Source: Planctomycetaceae bacterium | GTDB lineage: Bacteria; Planctomycetota; Planctomycetia; Planctomycetales; Planctomycetaceae | Length of the DNA: 6,579 nucleotides | Direction of reading: 5' to 3' | Assembly: GCA_016765335.1 (NCBI GenBank) | Contig: JAESQE010000360.1 | Location: 767-7,345 of the forward strand | In this document: positions 1 to 6,579 of the stretch, piece by piece | How the letters are laid out: each line of letters begins with the position of its first letter | Numbering within the stretch: position 1 is the first letter of the stretch | The notes under the pieces: generated by a model | Databases searched by the model: none | Told to the model about the DNA's origin: nothing | The model's input: the letters and a program-made list of their open reading frames with translations, nothing else | Position numbers and translations under genes: made by a program

Positions 1-619
1 TGGGAATAATGAAGTACATAATACCGCCCACAATACCGCCCGCGACCGTAATGACCGCAACCGGGTAAATCATCGCTCCTTGTACTTTTCGCTTCAGAGA
101 TTGTGCTTTTTCTTTGAACTCAGCCAGACGTTGAAGAATAATTTCCAGTGCACCACCAGCTTCACCAGCTTTCACCATATTCACATACAGATTATCGAAA
201 GCTTTCGGCTGACGAGCCATCGCTTCGGAAAGCGTATTTCCCGATTCGATATCTTCAATGACCCCAATCAAAGAATTCTTAAGCGGCCCCGGCTTTGCCT
301 GACCTTCCAGAATTCGCAGTGACCGCAAAATTGGCAAACCCGCATCCTGCAAGGTAGAGAGTTGACGAGTGAAAGCACATAGCTTTTTCCCATTCACCTT
401 TCCGATTGCAAAGGTTTTCTTTTTGCCTGGGCCGTCCTTCTTGGCAGTGACCTTCTTGCCTTTGTCTTTTTTCTTCTTTTGCTTCTTTTCCTGAATTTTT
501 GTGACTAAGAAGCCCCGATCCTTGATCTTCTGATGAGCTTCCTGCTCGGTATTTGCCTCAATGGCATCTTTCACTTCCAACCCAGTGTTGTCCATCGCTT
601 CATAAACGAAGGTAGGCAT
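1..619 (-). CDS. pilC: PilC/GspF-family inner-membrane platform protein (5' part, cut by window edge)
   Basis: Reading the minus strand from the ATG at 619-617 gives 206 uninterrupted codons to the window edge, starting MPTFVYEAMDNTG, the usual opening of PilC/GspF proteins. These are polytopic inner-membrane proteins that form the platform on which PilB and PilT act. After an N-terminal alpha/beta segment (about 1-43) comes a lysine-rich linker (about 41-79). The first T2SSF domain follows, with family hallmarks: FTRQLSTLQDAGLPIL (83-98), SGNTLSEA (126-133), MVKAGEAGG (148-156), KRKVQGAMIYP (176-186), and the start of the first membrane helix rich in V, G and I (187-206). Families usually run to about 400 residues, so roughly half is missing, including the second T2SSF domain. 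A GGAG ribosome site 7 nt upstream supports the start. The lysine linker is longer and more charged than typical. The GspF name is equally possible; family membership is secure. Confidence 0.95.
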   Translation of the reverse strand, partial: MPTFVYEAMDNTGLEVKDAIEANTEQEAHQKIKDRGFLVTKIQEKKQKKKKDKGKKVTAKKDGPGKKKTFAIGKVNGKKLCAFTRQLSTLQDAGLPILRSLRILEGQAKPGPLKNSLIGVIEDIESGNTLSEAMARQPKAFDNLYVNMVKAGEAGGALEIILQRLAEFKEKAQSLKRKVQGAMIYPVAVITVAGGIVGGIMYFIIP

Positions 620-626
620 TGTACTG

Positions 627-630
627 CTCC
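627..630 (-). promoter_or_regulatory. Ribosome binding site of pilC
   Basis: The minus strand reads GGAG followed by seven bases (CAGTACA) and the ATG at 619. This is well spaced and fixes the start of the partial platform gene, agreeing with the conserved PilC N-terminus that begins at this codon. Confidence 0.8.
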
Positions 631-662
631 ATTGTGTGCAAGAAAAAAAGATCGTTTGTTAC

Positions 663-704
663 TAATACCAAACTCAATTAATACTTGCGCGAAGATATCA
701 CTCG
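663..704. repeat. 42-bp dispersed repeat, copy 1
   Basis: This stretch matches 6538-6579 in the same orientation at 38 of 42 positions by hand alignment. Differences are at copy-1 positions 676, 690, 695 and 699. Similarity is lost immediately to the left (661-662 onward), so 663 looks like a true boundary. The right boundary is unknown because copy 2 ends at the window edge. It contains TAATAC twice, 16 bp apart (663 and 679), and lies in the gap between the second ATPase and pilC. Function unknown. It could be a dispersed intergenic element or a shared regulatory site. Confidence 0.8.
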
Positions 705-721
705 TGGCCTTGTACTGACAA
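692..721 (-). promoter_or_regulatory. Candidate sigma70-type promoter for pilC
   Basis: On the minus strand TTGTCA (721-716, 5 of 6 to the -35 consensus) is followed after 18 bp by TATCTT (697-692, 4 of 6 to the -10 consensus). A start near 685 would give a leader of about 66 nt to the pilC ATG. The -10 lies inside the 42-bp repeat and the -35 overlaps the hairpin at 708-723. Consensus matches of this quality occur by chance, so this is a weak call. Confidence 0.3.
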
Positions 722-723
722 GG
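708..723. repeat. Perfect 6-bp hairpin CCTTGT-ACTG-ACAAGG
   Basis: CCTTGT and ACAAGG are exact reverse complements around a four-base loop. No T-run follows on either strand, so an intrinsic terminator is not supported. It sits directly beside the 42-bp repeat and may be part of the same element or an operator. Confidence 0.6.
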
Positions 724-833
724 ACTTAGGAGACATCCAACGCGCAAACAAATATGCGAATGCGTATAACAACTCTCAACTTATATCTGAACTTGCTCTC
801 ACGATGAGACCAAGAAAAAATCATTATCGCCTC

Positions 834-2543
834 TTAACCAACATCTTCCAGAACTGTTTCACGCACCACTTCGTCAATCGTTGTGATGCCATCAAAAATC
901 ATCTTCAAGCCAGATTCCCGCAGCGTCGTCATCCCTTGAGACCTGGCCATATTCCGCATTTCATCCACCGAAGCATTTGTGGAAATCAGATCGCGAATAT
1001 CATCATCGACTTTCATCAATTCATAAATTCCGGTCCGACCTTTGTACCCACTGTTATTGCATCGCTGACAGCCCTTACCGTAATAAAAGCTATACTGCCG
1101 AGCCTGCTTAATCGGTAACTGCAACTCCATCAACAACTCGTCACTCGGATCAAACTCTGAACGACACTCGGTGCAAATTTTTCGCACGAGTCGCTGAGCA
1201 AGAATCCCTTCGATGGTCGCGGTAATCAAAAAAGGCTGAATTCCCATATCTCGTAATCGAGTAATCGCAGAAGGCGCATCGTTGGTATGCAAGGTGCTAA
1301 ACACAAGATGACCAGTCAACGCACTTTGAACTGCCACTTCCGCAGTTTCGTAATCTCGAATTTCCCCCACAAGAATTTTGTCAGGATCGTGCCTGAGAAT
1401 TGCCCGAAGTACGTTGGAAAACGTCACATCGATATCATGATTCACAGGCACCTGAATCAGCCCATCAATTTCGTATTCGATGGGGTCTTCGGTTGTGATG
1501 AGCTTTGTCTCAATGTCATTCAGTTCATTCAACGCAGAATACAACGTTGTTGTTTTCCCAGAACCCGTTGGGCCGGTCACCAAGACAATCCCGTTGGGCG
1601 TTTTCAGCAAATCCCGAAAGCCCGAGAGGATATTCACATCCATACCGATTTTATTCAGATCGAGCTGAATCACTGTGCGGTCAAGAACCCGCATAACAAC
1701 AGATTCCCCATTGACCGTGGGCAGCACCGAAACCCGCAAGTCAACCGGGTTCCCTCCCACGTTCAGTTCAATTCGACCATCCTGAGGCATGCGGCGTTCT
1801 GCAATATCCAGATCCGACATCACCTTAATTCGTGTAACAATAGCATTGGCAAGATGCCGTGGCGGAGGCACCATTTCATAAAGAACACCATCTGCTTTGA
1901 CCCGCACCTTGAACTCATCTTCAAAAGGTTCAAAGTGAATATCACTCGCCTGATCTTTGATCGCCAAAAGCAGAATCATATTCAAAAGTTTGCGAATCGG
2001 AGCCGCATCGGCCATCTCTTCCGCATCCCCCAAACTGAACCCGCGAGTCGTACCATCATCCTCTTCAAAATCGCTTTCCAGTTGACCAATCACATCTTCG
2101 ATGCTGTCTTCGTGCCCGGCATACACTCGCAAAATGGCAGCTTCAACATCCGGTAATGACGAAACTGCACCACGCACATCGACACCAAGAAAATTCCGCA
2201 AATCATCAAGAGCAGCAATATTCCCAGGGTCAGCCATCGCAACAGTTAACACACCATCCTTCTGAGAGATGGGGACAATCTTATAAACCGTTGCCATCGT
2301 TTCCGGAACAAGCTCTAGAACCTTGGGAGGTATGTTCGTTTCTTCCAGATTGACCACAGCCATTCCGTGCTGTTCCGCCAACGATTCGGTTACCTGAGCA
2401 TCGGTGGCAACCCCTAGTCGGATCGCAACTTGGCCTATTAATTCCCCAGGACTTTGATTCTGCTCTTCGAGCACATCCCAAAGCTGATCCTCAGTCATAT
2501 AACCAAGGTCGACCAAAACTTGTCCAAGCTTACGCCGCGCCAT
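834..2543 (-). CDS. gspE: PilB/GspE-family extension ATPase with MshEN-type N-terminal domain
   Basis: This 569-residue hexameric cytoplasmic ATPase powers pilin or pseudopilin assembly through the PilC/GspF platform encoded next door. Residues 5-58 resemble the MshEN cyclic-di-GMP-binding domain. The first half motif is nearly complete (K5 L6 G7, L10 V11, G14, M16, L21, L25, Q28). The second is degenerate at its start (L35 I36 G37) but keeps G44, L55 and Q58. A second N-terminal subdomain covers about 60-150 and an acidic linker 154-163. The motor core has SDIHFEPF (200-207), Walker A GPTGSGKT (324-331), Asp box TTEDPIEY (350-357), Walker B ILVGEIRD (390-397), His box H412 to H419, and zinc cysteines C457, C460, C492 and C495. 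Length is normal for the family. The start agrees with homology, but no good Shine-Dalgarno is visible upstream. It follows pilT by 79 nt without a terminator and is probably co-transcribed. The choice of GspE over PilB as a name is uncertain. Confidence 0.95.
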   Translation of the reverse strand: MARRKLGQVLVDLGYMTEDQLWDVLEEQNQSPGELIGQVAIRLGVATDAQVTESLAEQHGMAVVNLEETNIPPKVLELVPETMATVYKIVPISQKDGVLTVAMADPGNIAALDDLRNFLGVDVRGAVSSLPDVEAAILRVYAGHEDSIEDVIGQLESDFEEDDGTTRGFSLGDAEEMADAAPIRKLLNMILLLAIKDQASDIHFEPFEDEFKVRVKADGVLYEMVPPPRHLANAIVTRIKVMSDLDIAERRMPQDGRIELNVGGNPVDLRVSVLPTVNGESVVMRVLDRTVIQLDLNKIGMDVNILSGFRDLLKTPNGIVLVTGPTGSGKTTTLYSALNELNDIETKLITTEDPIEYEIDGLIQVPVNHDIDVTFSNVLRAILRHDPDKILVGEIRDYETAEVAVQSALTGHLVFSTLHTNDAPSAITRLRDMGIQPFLITATIEGILAQRLVRKICTECRSEFDPSDELLMELQLPIKQARQYSFYYGKGCQRCNNSGYKGRTGIYELMKVDDDIRDLISTNASVDEMRNMARSQGMTTLRESGLKMIFDGITTIDEVVRETVLEDVG

Positions 2544-2622
2544 AATTCAACCAATCTTACAATTTGAATCCACACAGACCGCAACAACAAAAATCCACGA
2601 CAACTACCGCCAACCGCCGGCA
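2544..2622. other. Short intergenic gap between pilT and the second ATPase
   Basis: These 79 nt contain no gene, no hairpin followed by a T-run, and no convincing Shine-Dalgarno ahead of the ATG at 2543. The sequence just upstream on the minus strand reads AAGATTGGTTGAATT. The absence of a terminator suggests read-through from pilT, and the weak ribosome site may lower translation of the second ATPase relative to pilT. Confidence 0.7.
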
Positions 2623-3735
2623 TCAATAATCGTCGTCGTCGTCATCGTCCTCATCATCCATCAAGCCTCTTTTAACCATTGCAATCTTGGTTCTCAGTTC
2701 GCCAGGATTGTTCGATTTGACCACAACATCGTCTTCTTCAGAAATTCCGTTTTTCCACAAGTCAAACAAGGCATCATCGAGCAACTGCATTCCGTACTTG
2801 CGTCCGGTTTGAATACTGGAGTTGATTCGATAAGTCTTGGCTTCACGAATCAAGTTCGCAATCGCAGGAGTAACAACCAACAACTCGTAAGCTGCAACCA
2901 ACCCCTTGGGCTTGCGAGGTATTAAAGCCTGACTAAGCACCCCGATAATTGCTACCGAAAGCTGAGTCCGAATCTGTGCCTGCTGACTGGTTGGGAACAC
3001 ATCGATAATTCGATCCACTGTTCCCTGGGCACCCGTTGTATGCAACGTCCCAAACACAACGTGACCGGTTTCAGCCGCAGTGATCGCTGCGGAAATCGTA
3101 TCCAAGTCTCGCATTTCCCCCACGAGAATCACATCGGGATCCATACGCAATGCTCGCCGAAGCGCTTCCGGAAAATCGGGGACATCAATACCGATCTCTC
3201 GCTGATTAATCGTGCAATGCTTGTGCTTATGATAATACTCGATCGGATCTTCCAGCGTGATAATATGATGATCCATCGTATCATTCATGTAGTTTATCAT
3301 ACTGGCTAACGAAGTTGTTTTACCAGAACCCGTTGGGCCAGTAACCAGAAACAACCCTCTGGGCCGCCTTATCAAATCACTGATAACTGCTGGAAGCCCA
3401 AGCTGTGCAAAGGTAAGAAATTCGTTTGGGATCCGCCGAAGCACCATCCCGATTTGACCTCGCTGCTTAAAGACAGCTACTCGAAAACGAGCATGGTCCC
3501 CAAAAGCAAAACCGAAGTCTGTCCCTCCAACTTCCTGCAACTCCTGCTGATTCCGCTCAGGAGTAATACTTTTCATCAACGCAACAGTATCTTCCGGCGT
3601 CAAAACCTTTGTATCCAATGGTATCATCCGCCCGCTCACTCGAATTACCGGCGGTTGCTCAGTCGTTATGTGCAAGTCACTGACATTTTCTTTGACGACG
3701 GTTTCCAGTAACTTATCTATTTGAATTGTAGCCAT
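2623..3735 (-). CDS. pilT: PilT twitching-motility retraction ATPase with acidic C-terminal tail
   Basis: PilT is the hexameric cytoplasmic ATPase that depolymerises type IV pili, producing twitching motility and DNA or surface responses. The 370-residue product opens with the PAS-like N-domain (LLETVVKENVSDLHIT, 9-24; PPVIRVSG, 28-35). It then has Walker A GPTGSGKT (133-140), Asp box TLEDPIEYYH (160-169), INQREIGID (176-184), Walker B VILVGEMRD (202-210) and His box TGHVVFGTLHT (223-233). The C-terminal PilT signature appears as AIANLIRE (291-298), with Ala where the classical AIRNLIRE motif has Arg. SSIQTGRKYGMQLLD (306-320) is also PilT-typical. There is no zinc motif, as expected for PilT rather than PilB. 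The product is longer than usual (about 345-350) because it ends in a tail of nine Asp, one Glu and a final Tyr. An AAGGA site five bases upstream supports the start. It lies between two extension ATPases, implying a pilus that both extends and retracts. Confidence 0.97.
   Translation of the reverse strand: MATIQIDKLLETVVKENVSDLHITTEQPPVIRVSGRMIPLDTKVLTPEDTVALMKSITPERNQQELQEVGGTDFGFAFGDHARFRVAVFKQRGQIGMVLRRIPNEFLTFAQLGLPAVISDLIRRPRGLFLVTGPTGSGKTTSLASMINYMNDTMDHHIITLEDPIEYYHKHKHCTINQREIGIDVPDFPEALRRALRMDPDVILVGEMRDLDTISAAITAAETGHVVFGTLHTTGAQGTVDRIIDVFPTSQQAQIRTQLSVAIIGVLSQALIPRKPKGLVAAYELLVVTPAIANLIREAKTYRINSSIQTGRKYGMQLLDDALFDLWKNGISEEDDVVVKSNNPGELRTKIAMVKRGLMDDEDDDDDDDY
2629..2658 (-). repeat. 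Asp-codon trinucleotide repeat encoding the PilT acidic tail
   Basis: Ten consecutive acidic codons encode D360 to D369 with one Glu at 362. Four are uninterrupted GAC repeats flanked by GAT. Such a run can change length by replication slippage without shifting frame, so tail length may vary between strains. Confidence 0.85.
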
Positions 3736-3820
3736 GTGAGTCCTTCACCAGAAAGCTGCCCGACAACAGCAAAGCCCAAAGCCATGTCGCAACACAAGTT
3801 GTAATAAATCTTAGAAGTCA

Positions 3821-3835
3821 GATAAGAATCTTATC
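3821..3835. promoter_or_regulatory. 15-bp palindrome upstream of pilT (possible operator)
   Basis: GATAAGA-A-TCTTATC has perfect seven-base arms around one central base and ends 86 nt before the pilT ATG. A weak minus-strand promoter can be drawn with TTGCAT (3859-3854) as -35 and, after 18 bp, GATAAG (3835-3830) as -10 (4 of 6), which would place this palindrome over the -10. The palindrome is directly visible; an operator role is inference. Confidence 0.45.
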
Positions 3836-3846
3836 GAATAAACAAA

Positions 3847-3859
3847 TTGCATCATGCAA
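3847..3859. promoter_or_regulatory. 13-bp palindrome upstream of pilT
   Basis: TTGCAT-C-ATGCAA has perfect six-base arms around one base. Its centre is 25 bp from the centre of the neighbouring palindrome at 3821-3835. The pair sits about 85-125 nt ahead of the pilT start, a sensible place for regulator binding. No known regulator is recognised. Confidence 0.4.
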
Positions 3860-4167
3860 CCCAATTCGAACACTGAAAGAAATCCAGCACCCAGAATAAT
3901 ATCGAACCAGACTGCGCCTCACTCAAACCCATTATGAAGAGTTGATGCGTTACTCTCAACCAATACAGACAAATTCTTCAAAATCCGGTGCCACAAAAAA
4001 GAACCAAACCAAGAGAACCGTCCCAAAATTCAAACCCTAAAGAGAAAATACGCTCTCAAAAACACATAAACACAACATCGCAACCAAGCCACCTTTCAAT
4101 TCAGCAGCAAGAACACCTAAACAAAAAAGCATACTGCCTACGACCCACACCTCAAACTACCAACCCA

Positions 4168-4197
4168 AGGATTAATCCTGAACATAAACCTCAGGTT
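4168..4197. repeat. Cluster of short perfect palindromes downstream of the first ATPase
   Basis: AGGATTAATCCT (4168-4179) and AACCT-C-AGGTT (4187-4197) are perfect palindromes. CCTGA at 4177-4181 also pairs with TCAGG at 4191-4195, so alternative hairpins can form in the transcript about 50-80 nt past the ATPase stop. No T-run follows closely, so a terminator role is not clear. They may be protein-binding or RNA-processing sites. Confidence 0.5.
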
Positions 4198-4219
4198 ACA
4201 CCAGAAAGATGATTAACAG

Positions 4220-4246
4220 AAAAAAACAGCATGCACCCAGGCAAGC
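4220..4246 (-). terminator. Weak intrinsic terminator candidate after the first ATPase
   Basis: Beginning three bases after the stop codon, the minus strand reads GCTTGC-CTGGGT-GCATGC, a five-pair stem with one T-T mismatch, followed after TG by seven T residues (4226-4220). Position and T-run fit a terminator, but the stem is short, so read-through into pilT is likely. Confidence 0.4.
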
Positions 4247-4248
4247 CA

Positions 4249-5943
<1,695 letters not shown>

Positions 5944-6119
5944 ATCTACCAGTCCTTATCAAAATGCCCGCTCACCAGCTGACAAAAGAAGCTCGACTAT
6001 TATGTACGTCATGCTGAATCTAATAAGGCAGGTCAACGCACCGTGCTTATAACTAGATCTGACAACACTGAGGATTTACTGACCCAATCCAATTTTCCCA
6101 CCTTAACCACCATGCAAGC

Positions 6120-6161
6120 TTAAAGCCCCAGCGAAAGATTCGCAACGCTCCTTCGCTTTAA
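6120..6161. repeat. Nested inverted repeat in the pilB upstream region
   Basis: TTAAAGC (6120-6126) pairs with GCTTTAA (6155-6161), enclosing GCGAA-AGA-TTCGC (6131-6143). AGCGAA at 6130-6135 can alternatively pair with TTCGCT at 6152-6157. Two mutually exclusive folds are therefore possible. It lies about 180-220 nt ahead of the pilB start. Confidence 0.5.
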
Positions 6162-6289
6162 CAGTATCCATCCGGACACATTCGGAGTGCTATCCCTGCC
6201 TGTCGACTCACAAAAAGCTGCACAGGCACGAAGCAACAATCGGGAACTACAAAGAAAATATTGATTATTTGGTTTTGAAATCTATCATC

Positions 6290-6329
6290 GCCACTCGACT
6301 GTGGCAGAATTGTCTAGAAAATTGCCCAC
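6290..6329. repeat. Overlapping alternative hairpins
   Basis: GCCAC (6290-6294) pairs with GTGGC (6301-6305) around a six-base loop. The same GTGG can instead pair with CCAC at the end of 6301-6329, aided by an inner AATT/AATT pairing. Mutually exclusive pairing is visible, but the stems are short, so significance is low. Confidence 0.3.
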
Positions 6330-6356
6330 AATGCTAACCAACCTATTTTTCCAAGC

Positions 6357-6414
6357 ATCGGCGTTTTTGCAATCAAGAAATTAACGCCAGATCCCTTAAG
6401 AGAAAAACGGCGAT
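6357..6414. repeat. Inverted repeat with 12-bp arms
   Basis: ATCGGCGTTTTT (6357-6368) and AAAAACGGCGAT (6403-6414) are reverse complements except for one internal mismatch, separated by 34 bases. It is the strongest stem in the upstream region. It could be part of a pilB leader structure, or the terminator region of a gene beyond the right edge. Confidence 0.55.
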
Positions 6415-6517
6415 AAAACACAAGCCTTGAAAGCCAGCCAGGCAAACCTTCTTATCTTTATTTATCATCCCGAGTTTACATGCGCAATGCAACGGACTTT
6501 TCAGGGGGATGATTAAC

Positions 6518-6546
6518 ATTATGATGTATTAATCCATTAATACCAA
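6518..6546 (-). promoter_or_regulatory. Candidate sigma70-type promoter overlapping repeat copy 2
   Basis: On the minus strand TTGGTA (6546-6541, 4 of 6) is followed after 17 bp by CATAAT (6523-6518, 5 of 6). It would give a leader of about 570 nt before pilB. The -35 lies inside the 42-bp repeat. The equivalent -10 position is not conserved at repeat copy 1, so the repeat is not simply a shared promoter. Confidence 0.3.
6526..6543. repeat. 18-bp perfect palindrome of the ATTAATAC word
   Basis: GTATTAAT-CC-ATTAATAC has perfect eight-base arms. ATTAATAC occurs again at 6552-6559, 16 bp from the previous copy, so three copies of one octamer fall within 34 bp. This resembles a regulator-binding cluster. 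Confidence 0.6.
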
Positions 6547-6579
6547 ACTCGATTAATACTTGCGTGAAGCTATTACTCG
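6538..6579. repeat. 42-bp dispersed repeat, copy 2 (reaches window edge)
   Basis: Same orientation as 663-704 with 38 of 42 identical bases. It may continue beyond the window. Together the copies bracket the three ATPase genes, lying upstream of pilB and upstream of pilC. Confidence 0.8.

Larger units (their letters stand above)
3736..4248. other. 513-nt non-coding gap between the first ATPase and pilT
   Basis: No believable gene is present. The only open frame of any length (plus strand, 3988-4212) is low complexity and lacks a ribosome site. Going down the minus strand it holds a terminator-like hairpin right after the ATPase stop, perfect palindromes at 4187-4197 and 4168-4179, a stretch where A+C on the plus strand is very high (93 of 120 bases in 4001-4120), and two adjacent palindromes at 3847-3859 and 3821-3835 ahead of pilT. 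The gap is long for an operon, so pilT probably has its own promoter or a long regulated leader. Confidence 0.75.
5944..6579. other. 636-nt non-coding region upstream of pilB
   Basis: No convincing gene on either strand; the short frames lack family features. Apart from the AAGGA ribosome site at 5957-5953, the region contains a multi-arm inverted repeat at 6120-6161, two competing hairpins at 6290-6329, a 12-bp-arm inverted repeat at 6357-6414, a candidate promoter at 6518-6546 and the second copy of the 42-bp repeat at the right edge. It could be a long structured leader of pilB or a spacer after a gene outside the window. No known riboswitch class is recognised. Confidence 0.7.

Noticed and set aside
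1287..2156. 289-codon plus-strand open frame inside the second ATPase gene
   Set aside because: It lies antisense to a gene with complete family motifs, and its product has no recognisable domain. Treated as a shadow frame.
1558..3339. 17-bp identical stretch at 1558-1574 and 3323-3339
   Set aside because: It encodes the Walker A loop in both ATPases. Protein-level conservation explains the DNA identity, so it is not an independent repeat.
3972..3993. Sigma54-like element (TGGCAC on the minus strand at 3993-3988)
   Set aside because: The -24 half matches, but the downstream TTG is one base too far and the invariant GC of the -12 element is missing.
3988..4212. 74-codon plus-strand open frame starting at GTG in the pilB-pilT gap
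   Set aside because: Low-complexity product explained by A+C-rich composition, no Shine-Dalgarno, no domain, and the opposite strand to every real gene here.
6038..6118. 26-codon minus-strand frame starting ATGGTGGTTAAG upstream of pilB
   Set aside because: Very short, no clear ribosome site and no recognisable product.
5944..6579. Cyclic-di-GMP riboswitch ahead of pilB
   Set aside because: I looked for the conserved GEMM-type core segments on the minus strand and did not find them in order.

Overview
The window carries a cluster of type IV pilus / type II secretion motor genes, all on the minus strand. In transcription order (right to left) they are a PilB/GspE-family extension ATPase (4249-5943), a PilT retraction ATPase (2623-3735), a second PilB/GspE-family ATPase (834-2543) and the 5' part of a PilC/GspF inner-membrane platform gene (1-619), which runs off the left edge. 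The three ATPases are intact, with complete Walker A, Asp box, Walker B and His box motifs. Both extension ATPases also keep the four-cysteine zinc motif. The two-extension-ATPase arrangement, the moderate GC content and the acidic and lysine-rich extensions fit a planctomycete-like bacterium. That assignment is inference from protein style and gene order; no taxonomic marker is present.

Layout: 5944-6579 is a 636-nt non-coding stretch upstream of the first ATPase. It holds several inverted repeats and, at the window edge, the second copy of a 42-bp repeat. A 513-nt gap (3736-4248) separates the first ATPase from pilT. It contains a weak terminator-like hairpin, short perfect palindromes, a strongly A+C-skewed stretch, and two adjacent palindromes just upstream of pilT. 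pilT and the second ATPase are only 79 nt apart with no visible terminator, so they are probably co-transcribed. The 214-nt gap before the platform gene (620-833) holds the first copy of the 42-bp repeat, a hairpin and a candidate promoter.

Functional reading: PilC/GspF is the rotor-like membrane platform, PilB/GspE ATPases drive pilin polymerisation, and PilT drives depolymerisation. The two extension ATPases are not equivalent at the N-terminus. The second matches the cyclic-di-GMP-binding MshEN motif well in its first half, while the first has the fold but lacks the signature residues. This suggests one signal-responsive motor and one insensitive motor acting on the same or on two platforms.

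Nothing in the window is clearly a new system. The points most worth following are the MshEN asymmetry, the dispersed 42-bp repeat, and the long structured non-coding leaders.
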